This document shows positions 24,331 through 34,369 of a stretch of DNA of 64,000 nucleotides, piece after piece. The number at the start of each line of letters is the position of its first letter. Within the stretch, counting starts at the first letter, position 1. The notes beneath the pieces were generated by a model. The model was not told the origin of the DNA. It was given only the letters and a program-made list of their open reading frames with translations, and did not search any database. The position numbers and the translations under genes were made by a program. Source of the DNA: Blautia hansenii (GTDB lineage Bacteria; Bacillota; Clostridia; Lachnospirales; Lachnospiraceae); NCBI RefSeq assembly GCF_013304445.1, contig NZ_JAAITA010000006.1:1-64000 (forward strand). Direction: 5' to 3'.

Positions 24331-25722
24331 ATGCAGTTAACAACAGTAAAAGAGATTTACAAAAGTACAGAGCAGTATCTGGACAAGGAAGTGACCGTGG
24401 GCGGCTGGGTCAGAAGTGTTCGTGATTCCAAGACCTTTGGCTTCATTGTCCTTCATGACGGAAGTTTTTTTGAAACTCTGCAGGTGGTATACCATGATAC
24501 CATGAGCAATTTCCAGGAGATTTCCAAATTAAACGTAGGTGCAGCCATTGTGGTAAAAGGAACTTTGGTAGCTACACCTCAGGCTAAACAGCCGTTTGAA
24601 ATTCAGGCAACAGAAATCAGTGTGGAGGGGGATTCTGCAGCTGATTACCCGCTTCAGAAGAAACGCCATTCCATGGAATATCTGAGAACGATTTCTCATC
24701 TGCGTCCCAGAACCAATACATTCCAGGCCGTGTTCCGTGTGCGTTCCCTGATTGCCTTTGCCATTCATCAGTTCTTCCAGGAGAGAGGATTTGTCTATGT
24801 ACACACTCCTCTGATTACAGGAAGTGACTGCGAAGGGGCCGGAGAAATGTTCCAGGTTACCACCATGGATTTAAATGATATTCCGAAGACCGAAGACGGA
24901 AAAGTAGATTTCTCTCAGGATTTCTTCCGCAAACCTACCAACCTCACGGTAAGCGGTCAGTTAAACGGGGAAACTTATGCACAGGCTTTCCGCAACATTT
25001 ATACTTTCGGACCGACTTTCCGTGCAGAAAACTCCAATACTACACGCCATGCGGCAGAGTTCTGGATGATTGAGCCGGAAATGGCTTTTGCAGATTTAGA
25101 CGATAACATGGCGCTGGCTGAGGATATGCTGAAATACGTTATCCGCTATGTACTGGAAAACGCACCGGAAGAAATGAACTTCTTCAATTCCTTTATTGAC
25201 AAGGGACTTCTGGACAGACTGAACCATGTGTTAAACTCTGAATTTGGCCATGTAACTTATACAGAAGCCATTGAAATTCTGGAAAAAGCAAACGATAAGT
25301 TTGATTACAAAGTATACTGGGGCTGTGATTTACAGACTGAGCATGAGAGATATCTGACCGAGCAGGTATACAAACGTCCTGTTTTCGTTACCGATTATCC
25401 AAAGGAGATTAAGGCTTTCTACATGAAGCTGAACGAAGACGGAAAGACGGTTGCGGCTATGGACTGTCTGGTTCCGGGAATCGGAGAAATTATCGGCGGA
25501 AGCCAGAGAGAGGATTCCTACGAAAAACTTTGTGCGAGAATGGATGAACTGGGACTGAACAAGGAGGACTATGACTTTTACTTAGACCTTCGTAAATACG
25601 GTTCCACCCGCCATTCCGGATATGGATTGGGATTTGAAAGATGCGTGATGTATCTCACCGGTATGCAGAACATCCGTGACGTCATTCCATTCCCAAGAAC
25701 TGTAAATAACTGTGAATTATAA
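24331..25722 (+). CDS. asnS: Asparaginyl-tRNA synthetase
   Basis: 463 residues, full length. It charges tRNA-Asn with asparagine. An N-terminal OB-fold anticodon domain ([17 protein letters not shown], 20-36) precedes a class II core. Motif 2 contains [17 protein letters not shown] and motif 3 is [12 protein letters not shown]. The Asn rather than Asp form is judged from this N-terminal domain and motif style. It is followed after 12 bp by the SbcD-like gene. Confidence 0.96.
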   Translation: MQLTTVKEIYKSTEQYLDKEVTVGGWVRSVRDSKTFGFIVLHDGSFFETLQVVYHDTMSNFQEISKLNVGAAIVVKGTLVATPQAKQPFEIQATEISVEGDSAADYPLQKKRHSMEYLRTISHLRPRTNTFQAVFRVRSLIAFAIHQFFQERGFVYVHTPLITGSDCEGAGEMFQVTTMDLNDIPKTEDGKVDFSQDFFRKPTNLTVSGQLNGETYAQAFRNIYTFGPTFRAENSNTTRHAAEFWMIEPEMAFADLDDNMALAEDMLKYVIRYVLENAPEEMNFFNSFIDKGLLDRLNHVLNSEFGHVTYTEAIEILEKANDKFDYKVYWGCDLQTEHERYLTEQVYKRPVFVTDYPKEIKAFYMKLNEDGKTVAAMDCLVPGIGEIIGGSQREDSYEKLCARMDELGLNKEDYDFYLDLRKYGSTRHSGYGLGFERCVMYLTGMQNIRDVIPFPRTVNNCEL

Positions 25723-25734
25723 AAAAGGAGTATT

Positions 25735-26793
25735 ATGAAATTTTTCCATATAGCAGATGTGCATCTGGGGGCAGAGCCGGACAAAGGGTATGGCTGGAGT
25801 GCGGACAGAAGCCGGGAAATCTGGGAAAGTTTTCGATACGCAGTGCAGCAGGCCGGCAGAGAACATGCCGGTCTGTTTCTCGTTGCAGGAGATTTATTCC
25901 ACAGGCAGCCCCTGGCAGGAGAACTGAAAGAAGTGAATGCCCTTTTTGCGTCCATACCGGACACAAAAGTAGTGCTGATTGCGGGAAATCATGACTATAT
26001 CAAGGGAAAACCCATGAAAGAGAGAATCCAGTGGGCGCCTAATGTATTCTGGCTGGAAAATGAAGAAATGGAAGTTGTAGAATTTGCCGACCTCGGTGTG
26101 CGGGTTTATGGTTTCAGCTATCACAGCCGGGAAATTCGGGAGCCCCGCTATGAGCAGTTAAGGCCGAAAGATAATGTTTGCAAAAACATTCTTCTGGCAC
26201 ATGGCGGAGACGAAAAACATGTTCCCATCAGCCGCGATACCTTTCTGGGAACAAAATTCGATTATGTGGCTTTGGGGCACATTCACAAACCGCAGATATT
26301 GGAAAAAGACCGGGCAGTCTACGCAGGTTCTTTGGAACCGTTGGATAAAAATGAAACAGGTCCTCACGGATATATGAAGGGAGAACTGACTTCCCAGGGG
26401 ACCTCCATTACCTTTGTACCCTGTGCCCGCCGGGAATACAAGCGAATCAAGATACAGGTAAAAGAGCAGACTACCCAGTTTTCTCTGGAAGACACTCTGG
26501 AAAAAGCCATACAGGAACGGGGAGTGCAGCACTTGTACTGCGTGACTTTAGAAGGAAACAGGGCTTTCGGAACGGAATTTCTTCCGGACAGGCTGTATCC
26601 GTTGGGAAATGTGCGGGAAATTCAGGATAATACCCGTCTGGCTTATTCTGTAGATACATTAAAGGAAAAATACAAGGGCAGCATACTGGAAACTTATATC
26701 CGGCTTCTGGAAGAAGAAGATACAGAAGAATGGAAAAAGGCATTGGGTTACGGTGTGGAAGCACTTTTGGAATCCGGGGAGGAAATGCCATGA
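25735..26793 (+). CDS. SbcD/YhaO-like metallophosphoesterase, DNA repair nuclease
   Basis: 352 residues. The calcineurin-like phosphoesterase motifs are all present: FHIADVHLG (6-13), VAGDLFHRQ, IAGNHDY, LLAHGGD and ALGHIHKPQ. The C-terminal part would cap and contact the SbcC-like partner encoded next, with which it overlaps by four bases. The likely role is double-strand end processing. Confidence 0.9.
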   Translation: MKFFHIADVHLGAEPDKGYGWSADRSREIWESFRYAVQQAGREHAGLFLVAGDLFHRQPLAGELKEVNALFASIPDTKVVLIAGNHDYIKGKPMKERIQWAPNVFWLENEEMEVVEFADLGVRVYGFSYHSREIREPRYEQLRPKDNVCKNILLAHGGDEKHVPISRDTFLGTKFDYVALGHIHKPQILEKDRAVYAGSLEPLDKNETGPHGYMKGELTSQGTSITFVPCARREYKRIKIQVKEQTTQFSLEDTLEKAIQERGVQHLYCVTLEGNRAFGTEFLPDRLYPLGNVREIQDNTRLAYSVDTLKEKYKGSILETYIRLLEEEDTEEWKKALGYGVEALLESGEEMP

Positions 26794-28316
26794 TTTTAAA
26801 TAAATTGCTGCTGAAAAGTTTTGGGAAATTTCAAAACCGGGAAATTGTTCTGAAGGAAGGTATCAATGTTGTGTATGGAGAGAATGAAAGCGGAAAATCC
26901 ACCATGCATACCTTTCTTCGTGCCATGTTCTTTGGTTTGCGCAGAATGAGGGGGAAGGCTTCCCGGACAGACACTTACACCCGTTATAAACCATGGGGAG
27001 AGAACGCCCGGTATGAGGGGATTCTCTGGTTTACCTGCGGAGAGAAACGATTTCGGCTGGAGAGAGATTTTTCTGTACCCCAGTCCCCGGCAACACTTTT
27101 CTGCGAGACGGATGGGGAACTTTTGTCTGTTGCAGATGGGGATTTGGATATGCTGCTGGGCAATATATCAGAGACAGTGTTTCAAAACACGGTGTTTGTT
27201 CCCCAGGCAAAAAGCCGGACCGAGGAAGGCTTATATACGGAACTCAGAGACTATCTGGCAGATTTTCAGGGAACCGGAGATATCCGTTTTAACCTGGAAG
27301 GCGCAGAGGAAATTTTAAAAGGCAGGAAAAAGTTCTGGGAACAGAAGGAAAAAGAAGAACAGCAAAAGAAAGAACAGGAAGAAACCAGAATCCGCTATAA
27401 AATACAACATGAGCAGGCGGAAATGGAAAATCTGGAAGAGAATCTGAAAAGTCTGGAAAAAAACAGCGGTATGTTAAAGGGACAGACGGCAAAATTGGAG
27501 AGAGCGGAGCGAGAAGCAGAAAAGCAGAAAAAAAGCAGCAGGAGATTTCAGACAATCTGGCGAATTTGGACGGTTTTTCTGGCTGTAATTGCCATGCTGG
27601 GAATTGGAAACAGGATTTCTTTTGCTGTCATGGCTTTTCTGCTCTGTCTTCTTCTGGCAGCAGGAGCAGGACTCTGGTTTTATGAGAAGCGGCAGACCTT
27701 TACGGAAGATGCTGGGAGAGAGGATGCTGAAAATTATGCGCGTATTCGGGAACGGCAAAAAGTTCTTCTGGAAAGTCAGCGGGAGAGAGTAACGAGGCTG
27801 GAGAATCTGGAAGAAGAATATCGGGAACTGCGGCGGAACAATGAAGCGCTTCTTCGTATTCGGAAAGAAATCCGAAGCATAACCCTGGCCATGCAGAAAC
27901 TCCAGGAAGCGGCAAAACGGATGCAGGGATTTACCGGAGGAATTCTGACCCGGAAAATGTCAGAAGCAATCAGCGGCATTACCGGGGGAAAATATAGACA
28001 GGTTGTATTGGACAAAAATTTTCAGATTTACCTGGATACGGAGGAAACATGTCTGGAACTTCATCAGGTCAGCTATGGGACAGCAGAGCAGGTATATCTG
28101 TCTCTTCGCATGGCCTGCCGGGAAATTTTATGCCGGGAGGAGGAACTTCCTCTGGTGCTGGACGAGACTTTCGCCATGTACGATCGTAGACGCCTTTTAG
28201 AAACCTTGAAATATATCAGTCAACGAAATTCTCAAGTGATTCTTTTTAGCTGTAATAAAAGGGAAATAGAGATTTTGGAAGAGGCCGGGATAGCGTTTCA
28301 TTGTATAGAACTTTAA
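26790..28316 (+). CDS. SbcC/YhaN-like AAA ATPase with membrane segments
   Basis: 508 residues from the ATG overlapping the sbcD-like stop. VVYGENESGKSTMHTF is the Walker A and LPLVLDETFAMYDRRR the Walker B near the C-terminus. A coiled coil (about 185-265) is followed by two hydrophobic segments (about 268-285 and 290-308), a second coiled coil, then a signature-like YGTAEQVYLSLRMA. YhaN of Bacillus has similar membrane segments but is about twice as long. It pairs with the upstream phosphoesterase. Confidence 0.85.
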   Translation: MILNKLLLKSFGKFQNREIVLKEGINVVYGENESGKSTMHTFLRAMFFGLRRMRGKASRTDTYTRYKPWGENARYEGILWFTCGEKRFRLERDFSVPQSPATLFCETDGELLSVADGDLDMLLGNISETVFQNTVFVPQAKSRTEEGLYTELRDYLADFQGTGDIRFNLEGAEEILKGRKKFWEQKEKEEQQKKEQEETRIRYKIQHEQAEMENLEENLKSLEKNSGMLKGQTAKLERAEREAEKQKKSSRRFQTIWRIWTVFLAVIAMLGIGNRISFAVMAFLLCLLLAAGAGLWFYEKRQTFTEDAGREDAENYARIRERQKVLLESQRERVTRLENLEEEYRELRRNNEALLRIRKEIRSITLAMQKLQEAAKRMQGFTGGILTRKMSEAISGITGGKYRQVVLDKNFQIYLDTEETCLELHQVSYGTAEQVYLSLRMACREILCREEELPLVLDETFAMYDRRRLLETLKYISQRNSQVILFSCNKREIEILEEAGIAFHCIEL

Positions 28317-28418
28317 TACGTATTACATGGGGCTTCAGAACATAAGGTGAATATTCCCAAACCACAGTTCTCAGCATATACTATAAAAACATTGTGAATG
28401 CATAAGGGATGCAGAGAA

Positions 28419-29318
28419 ATGAAAGAGTATGTATCCACATCATTGGAAACCCATTTGTTTTTTGGAAGAATTATGAAAGAACACGCGCTGTTTCTTCTGG
28501 CTGCTTTTCCGGCAGGAGAAACGGAATATAAAAGCAAAGCAGACTGCTTCCGCGAACAATTTGAAAAAGTACTGGAGCAGACCGTACGCCTGGCAGACGG
28601 AATGGTAAGCGAAGAGGTTTTAGATTCCGGGGAAGTGTTCACGGAATTTACGGAAATGGCAGAGCGGCAGACCAGGAAACTGACTCAGATTCCCATTGAT
28701 ATCCGTATTACCCAGGCAGAAAAGAAACTGCGGGCAGGCTGCGGAAACTGTCCGGACAGGAGAATGACACAGCAGATACAGTGTTTGAACCGGAAAGTTC
28801 TTCATCTGTTAAATGGTTTGATTGCGTTTAAAAAGAAAATATTGCAGGAGGTTCTTGCTTGTAATCTGTATACGGCAAATTATCCGCTGCTCATTGAACA
28901 TATTATCCGGGAGGCAAAATTATACCGGCAGACCATTACAGCGCTGGAACAAAAGGGGTGTATGATGTCCCAGGATTTAAAAGCTGCAGAGCAATTTTGG
29001 AATCAGATTATGATGGAGCATGCGTTGTTTATCCGCGGGCTGCTTGACCCCACAGAATGTGAACTGATAGAAAAGGCAGATGCTTTTGCCGGGGATTACT
29101 GCAGTCTGCTGGAAATGGCAAGAAAGCAGGATTGCCGGACTGTGGTTCAACTGACGGGAAAAACACTGGAAACAACGGAGAAGTACCGTGATTTTAAAGC
29201 AGCAGGTGCAAAAGGAATTACGGGCTGTAGTATACGTTCCGTAATCCTTCCTCTGTTGGCAGACCATGTCCTTCGGGAAGCAAATCATTATCTCCGTATT
29301 CTGGAAGAAGAGGGGTAA
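28419..29318 (+). CDS. DUF2935 protein, two helical bundles
   Basis: 299 residues from the second Met, which has AAGGG upstream. Two related halves each carry the pattern Phe-x-x-x-Ile-Met-x-Glu-His-Ala: FGRIMKEHALFLLAAF near the start and FWNQIMMEHALFIRGLLDP in the second half. Such Glu/His placement suggests ferritin-like bundles that may bind metal. Function is unknown. It precedes the helicase gene. Confidence 0.8.
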   Translation: MKEYVSTSLETHLFFGRIMKEHALFLLAAFPAGETEYKSKADCFREQFEKVLEQTVRLADGMVSEEVLDSGEVFTEFTEMAERQTRKLTQIPIDIRITQAEKKLRAGCGNCPDRRMTQQIQCLNRKVLHLLNGLIAFKKKILQEVLACNLYTANYPLLIEHIIREAKLYRQTITALEQKGCMMSQDLKAAEQFWNQIMMEHALFIRGLLDPTECELIEKADAFAGDYCSLLEMARKQDCRTVVQLTGKTLETTEKYRDFKAAGAKGITGCSIRSVILPLLADHVLREANHYLRILEEEG

Positions 29319-29412
29319 AAGAGGGCAGGTAACTCCCTATTGTTCCTATGTTCTTTTTGTGCTACAATCAAACCACAAAAGAGGAAAGCACAGTACGAGA
29401 AGGAATATGCCC

Positions 29413-32400
29413 ATGGGATTACTGGATTATTTTTGGGGAGCGAGGAAAAAAACAAAGGCGAATGTGAAAAAAGAGGTTTCCGGCAAATGCCAGGAACTTT
29501 TGCAGTGGAGCGGGTATTGGAATCAGCTTGTGGATGCAGACCACTATATTTCACGCAAAGAGTATCAGGCAGAACTTCAGCAGTATACGGAAACTATGAG
29601 ATTTTTTCATTCTCTGGACGAAAACGATATTCTGGAGGATTATTGCGCAAAAAACGGGTTTGATGCCAGCCAGGCCAGAGACTTGTATCACAAATATGAG
29701 CAGGCAGATAAGCTTGTGGAAGCAGCAAACGAGGCATATCTTGCAGCCCGGCTCATAGAAGAGAAAGAATATCTGGATCATATTCTGAAGGATGTAGACC
29801 CGGTGATTCGTCTGGATGATGACCAACGGCGGGTTGTTCTTTCAGACGAGGATTACAGTCTGGTGGTGGCCGGAGCCGGGGCGGGAAAAACAACGACGGT
29901 TGCGGCAAAGGTAAAATATCTGGTGGAAAAGCAGGGAATCGACCCCAGCCAGATTCTCATTATTTCCTTTACCAACAAAGCGGTGAAGGAATTGCGGGAT
30001 AAAATTAATGAGAATCTGCAGATTCCCTGTCCCATCGCGACTTTTCATTCCACGGGGAATGCGATTCTGCATAAAAATAATCCCGAGCAGCTCAACATTG
30101 TGGATGGAAGTAAACTCTACTATTGTGTGCAGAATTATTTCAGAGAGAAAATTCTAAGGGATCCAAGTGTGGTGGACAGTCTGATTCTATTTTTCGCCTC
30201 TTATTTTGATGCTCCTTACGAAGGGGATGATATCAATCACTTCTTTCATCACATGGCCAATGCCAATTATGCGACTATGCGGAGTGAATTGAACGATTTC
30301 AAGGAAGAGATTATTGACAGAAGGAGCAAAAAGAAAACTACCATTCAGAATGAAACGGTGCGTTCCATTCAGGAAGTAGAGATTGCAAATTTTCTGTATT
30401 TAAACAGCATAGATTACGTTTATGAACCGATTTATAAATACAATATTTCCATGGCGAAAAAGCCCTATACGCCGGATTTTATGATAAAACAGGGGGAGCA
30501 TATTGCTTATCTTGAACACTTTGGCATTACGGAAGACGGAAAGAACTTTCTGTATGACAAAGAAGAACTGGAAGCGTATAAGAAAGCGATTAACGATAAA
30601 GTTCTTTTGCACCGGAAACATCACACAGAACTTCTTTATACCTTTTCGTCTTTCCGGGACGGCAGAAGTATTTTCCAGCATTTGGAAGAAAGCCTTGTGC
30701 AGCATGGTTTTACGTTAAAGCGGCGTCCAAATGAAGAAATTGTCAGGAAGCTGGTGGACTCGGAGGAAAATAAATACATCCGCCGTCTTGTGTTTCTGGT
30801 GACGAACTTTATCAGAAATTTTAAAACCAACGGGTATGATGAAAGGGATTTCGACAGACTGGCTCTGACAACGGAAAATGTAAGAACAAAGTTATTTCTG
30901 GACATTACCCATGCCTGTTTTTTGGAATACAAGAAATTTCTGGTTGAAAATCATGCCGTGGACTTTGAGGATATGATTAACGAGTCTGTGCGGGTTCTCA
31001 CCGAAGTAAAGGACATGAAGCAGAAACTGGATTTCAAATATTTGATTGTAGATGAATATCAGGATATTTCCAGGCAGAGATTTGATTTGGTGCAGGCTTT
31101 TTCAGAAGTAGCGGATGCCAAAATTATGGCTGTGGGAGATGACTGGCAGTCTATCTATGCATTCAGCGGTTCAGACATTACCTTATTTACTCAATTTGAG
31201 GAGAAAATGGGTTATGCAAAGCTGATGAAAATTGTAAGGACGTATCGAAATTCTCAGGAAGTCATTGATATTGCGGGGAATTTTATTCAGAAAAATACGT
31301 CACAAATCAGAAAGTCTTTGATTTCGCCAAAACATATGGAAGAACCGGTTATTATTTATACTTATGACAGCCGGGCAAAGGACCCTAAGGCAGACCGCAG
31401 AAGCGGGGCAGCCTATGGGGTAGCTTATGCGGTTCAGACGGCCCTGGAACAGATTATGAAGTATGAGCAGCAGGAGGAGAAGAAAGACAAGAAATCCAGT
31501 ATTTTGCTGTTGGGAAGATTTAATTTTGATGGGGACAGGCTGGCCAGGACGGGACTTTTCGAGTACATCAGCAGAGGCTCGAAGGTGAAATCTGTCAAAT
31601 ATCCGGATTTGGATATTACCTTTATGACCGCGCATGCTTCAAAAGGTCTGGGATATGACAATGTCATTGTCATAAACGGACGTAATGAAACGTATGGATT
31701 TCCAGCCAAAATTGAAGACGACCCGGTACTGTCCCTGGTAATCAGAGAAGACCGGAGTATGCAGTATGCAGAGGAGAGAAGACTTTTTTATGTAGCTATG
31801 ACCAGAACGAAGAACCGGGTATATTTCATTGCACCGGAACAGAATCCTTCGGAGTTTTTACTGGAAATCAAACGGGAGTATAAAAATGTCTTTCTGCGGG
31901 GGAAATGGTCGGAAGAAAAGCCGGAGATATCCGGCAAATATAAATGTCCAATCTGTGGATTTCCTCTTCAGCTGAAATATAAGCCTGCCTATGGACTGCG
32001 CCTGTATATCTGCACCAACGAACCGGAAATCTGCAGTTTTATGACCAGCAATCTTCGCGGAAAAAAACTTTCGATTATGAAGTGCCCCGATTGCCAGGAT
32101 GGTTATCTGGTGGTGAAAACTCCAAAAAATCAGAGCCAGTGCTTCCTTGGCTGTACCAATTATAAAGTCAACGGTCAGGGGTGCAACAAGACGATTTCCA
32201 TGCGGGAATATTATAAAATGATGGAATATCCTCTGTCGGAATTGGAAGGGACGGCTCATGAAAAGATGGCATCTGCCCAACCGAGACCAGGAGATAACTG
32301 GGAACAGGATATTATGGAGATTACCAAAAACAAGAAGGTGGACGAGTCCGGGTATCCTGTGTATAAGGACCACAATATTCTGGAAATTGCAGGAACTGTG

Positions 32401-32721
32401 CTGCAGTGTCTGGTTCATATCAGTGAAAAGAAATTTTACGGTGAAACCATACTCATCGGAAGCTTATGCGGTTCTTCGGATAAGAGAATTCTTCAGGACG
32501 GGCTGGAAAAATTGCCGGAATACGGGAAGCTTTCTTATCTGGGCCGAAGCAATGTCCGGAAAGTAGTGGACTGGCTTTTGGAGCAGCATTATATACTGGA
32601 AACAAAGGGAGCCAATCCGGTTCTGCATATTACCAATGAGGGACTGCATTATAAAGAGCATATGACGCCGGGGAAGATGAAAGGGCTTTTGAAGGTGCTG
32701 GATGAGGGATCATTCATTTGA
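29413..32721 (+). CDS. UvrD/Rep-type superfamily 1 helicase with nuclease-like insert and zinc ribbons
   Basis: 1102 residues from the ATG at 29413, which has AAGGA eight bases upstream. Helicase motifs: VAGAGAGKTTTVAAK (I), YLIVDEYQDISRQRFD (II), VGDDWQSIYAFSGSD (III), FMTAHASKGLGYDNV (V) and RRLFYVAMTRTKNR (VI). Between motifs Ia and II lies an insert, YTPDFMIKQGEHIAYLEHFGI, with the Asp and Glu spacing of PD-(D/E)XK-like nucleases. After the helicase come paired CPxC zinc ribbons (KCPICGFP, KCPDCQDGY) and a C-terminal winged helix like RQC (VRKVVDWLLEQHYIL). It probably processes damaged or foreign DNA. It lies 154 bp before the Wadjet operon. Confidence 0.88.
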   Translation: MGLLDYFWGARKKTKANVKKEVSGKCQELLQWSGYWNQLVDADHYISRKEYQAELQQYTETMRFFHSLDENDILEDYCAKNGFDASQARDLYHKYEQADKLVEAANEAYLAARLIEEKEYLDHILKDVDPVIRLDDDQRRVVLSDEDYSLVVAGAGAGKTTTVAAKVKYLVEKQGIDPSQILIISFTNKAVKELRDKINENLQIPCPIATFHSTGNAILHKNNPEQLNIVDGSKLYYCVQNYFREKILRDPSVVDSLILFFASYFDAPYEGDDINHFFHHMANANYATMRSELNDFKEEIIDRRSKKKTTIQNETVRSIQEVEIANFLYLNSIDYVYEPIYKYNISMAKKPYTPDFMIKQGEHIAYLEHFGITEDGKNFLYDKEELEAYKKAINDKVLLHRKHHTELLYTFSSFRDGRSIFQHLEESLVQHGFTLKRRPNEEIVRKLVDSEENKYIRRLVFLVTNFIRNFKTNGYDERDFDRLALTTENVRTKLFLDITHACFLEYKKFLVENHAVDFEDMINESVRVLTEVKDMKQKLDFKYLIVDEYQDISRQRFDLVQAFSEVADAKIMAVGDDWQSIYAFSGSDITLFTQFEEKMGYAKLMKIVRTYRNSQEVIDIAGNFIQKNTSQIRKSLISPKHMEEPVIIYTYDSRAKDPKADRRSGAAYGVAYAVQTALEQIMKYEQQEEKKDKKSSILLLGRFNFDGDRLARTGLFEYISRGSKVKSVKYPDLDITFMTAHASKGLGYDNVIVINGRNETYGFPAKIEDDPVLSLVIREDRSMQYAEERRLFYVAMTRTKNRVYFIAPEQNPSEFLLEIKREYKNVFLRGKWSEEKPEISGKYKCPICGFPLQLKYKPAYGLRLYICTNEPEICSFMTSNLRGKKLSIMKCPDCQDGYLVVKTPKNQSQCFLGCTNYKVNGQGCNKTISMREYYKMMEYPLSELEGTAHEKMASAQPRPGDNWEQDIMEITKNKKVDESGYPVYKDHNILEIAGTVLQCLVHISEKKFYGETILIGSLCGSSDKRILQDGLEKLPEYGKLSYLGRSNVRKVVDWLLEQHYILETKGANPVLHITNEGLHYKEHMTPGKMKGLLKVLDEGSFI

Positions 32722-32834
32722 GCTTTTAGTTTAGAAGATAGGTCTGTTCAAAATAAACCAATCAGAAAAAATCTCTGTACATTTTCTGCCCTCCATGCTA
32801 TCATAAACAAAGAAATACCCATACAGCAGGCAGT

Positions 32835-32863
32835 TTGACAGGTCTGTAAATACAATTTGTACA
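32835..32863 (+). promoter_or_regulatory. Possible jet operon promoter
   Basis: A perfect TTGACA (32835-32840) is followed at 17 bp by TGTACA, a poor -10. A second candidate upstream is TGTACA with TATCAT at 17 bp (about 32777-32805). One of these should drive jetABCD. Confidence 0.35.
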
Positions 32864-32875
32864 GAGGGAAAAAAT

Positions 32876-34369
32876 ATGGAAATTCAGGAAAAGATGAGAA
32901 AGCCGATGTTGGAGGCGAAATATCTGAATGTGGAAAATACAGACAGATATCGCCCTATCATCCGGCTTTTTTATTTAAAATATGAAAAACTGAAATACTG
33001 GCTTTATCAGGAAGAGGTTTTTGAAGAATTAAAAGAAGACCCGTATTTTGCGGATTATACCATGGAACAGTGCCAGCAGGACCTTACAGCCCTGGCCTCC
33101 TGGGGAAACCTGGTTACCATTCAGGATACCAGAAAGGTGACGACCATTGAAGAGTTCAAGAATAAAAAGTTCCGGTACCAGTTGTCGGAGACAGCCGTGG
33201 AAATCGAGCGTATGGTCATACGAATCGAAAATCTGTTTATTGAAGGCTCTTCACTGGAGCCGACTCTGTTGGAGCGGATTCGGATCAATCTGGGAAAACT
33301 GGAAGAAATGTCTGTAAAAGAGGATGAAAAACTGCATGCCTGGTGGAACGATTTGAACAATGATTTCATTCGGTTAAACCAGAACTATCAGGATTATATG
33401 CGGGAACTGAACAGTGTAAAAGCAGAAGAGATGATGAAAACCAGGGAGTTTCTTTTATTCAAGGACCGCTTAATGGAATATCTGCGTTCCTTTGTGAAAA
33501 GCCTGCAGGTGAACGTGGCGGCTATTGAACAGGAACTGCGGAAGGTGCAGGAAGAAACGGTGAAGGATATTCTGAAGAAAGTCACTGCTTATGAGCTTTC
33601 CATTCCTCGTATGGATGTGGAAATTGATGAACAGATGATTTACGAAAAAATGAGCGGCCGCTGGGAAAGTATGGTGGAATGGTTTGCAGGAAAAGACGGA
33701 CAGGAATCGGAAGCCGGGAAGGTGTTTGATACCACCAACGAGATTATTCGGAAAATTACCCGCTATGCAACCCGCATCAGCGAGATGAGCAATCAGGGTT
33801 CCAACCGGCGGGAGGAATATAAAAAGGTGGCACAAATGTTCGCAAAATGCAGGGATCTTTCTGAGGCGCATCGGCTGGCAGCAGTGGTTTTTGGCGTGGA
33901 AAAACCACTGCATTTAAAGGGCGAAATGCCCAGGGAAACAGATAGTATTAACAGCGGTGTGTATGAAGAGAATCCTCATGTAGTTACGGTAACTCCAAGA
34001 GTTCGCACCTATCGGGAAAAGGCGAAAAGAAGTGGGATTATAGACCGCTCAGAAGAGAAAGAAGCCATGCGTAAGGCTGAGATACAGAGGCTGGAAAAGG
34101 AACGGAAATTATTAAGAAGTTACATCAAAAACGGCCGGCTGGAGTTTGCAAATCTTCCGGTGATTGAGCCTTATGTGCGGGATATGTTTCTTCTGTGGAT
34201 GTCTAAGGCCCTGGAGAAGAAAAACCACAGAGCTAAGACAGAAGACGGTCAGATTTACTATATTGAACAGACCGATACCAAGGAATACTGTACATTAAAA
34301 TGCACAGACGGAGAGTTTCAAATGCCTTGTTATACCATGGTATTTGAAGAAAGGGAACAGGAAATATGA
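32876..34369 (+). CDS. jetA: Wadjet type I kleisin subunit JetA (TIGR02677 family)
   Basis: 497 residues. JetA is the MukF-like kleisin of the JetABCD complex, which recognises and cleaves closed circular plasmid DNA. The N-terminus has a winged helix (about 20-110: RPIIRLFYLKYEKLKYWLY), followed by long helices (120-290) and a C-terminal winged domain (about 400-497, ending with a YIEQTDTKEYCTLK-containing strand). Identification rests on protein style plus the exact jetA-jetB-jetC-jetD order and coupling. It overlaps jetB by four bases. Confidence 0.9.
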   Translation: MEIQEKMRKPMLEAKYLNVENTDRYRPIIRLFYLKYEKLKYWLYQEEVFEELKEDPYFADYTMEQCQQDLTALASWGNLVTIQDTRKVTTIEEFKNKKFRYQLSETAVEIERMVIRIENLFIEGSSLEPTLLERIRINLGKLEEMSVKEDEKLHAWWNDLNNDFIRLNQNYQDYMRELNSVKAEEMMKTREFLLFKDRLMEYLRSFVKSLQVNVAAIEQELRKVQEETVKDILKKVTAYELSIPRMDVEIDEQMIYEKMSGRWESMVEWFAGKDGQESEAGKVFDTTNEIIRKITRYATRISEMSNQGSNRREEYKKVAQMFAKCRDLSEAHRLAAVVFGVEKPLHLKGEMPRETDSINSGVYEENPHVVTVTPRVRTYREKAKRSGIIDRSEEKEAMRKAEIQRLEKERKLLRSYIKNGRLEFANLPVIEPYVRDMFLLWMSKALEKKNHRAKTEDGQIYYIEQTDTKEYCTLKCTDGEFQMPCYTMVFEEREQEI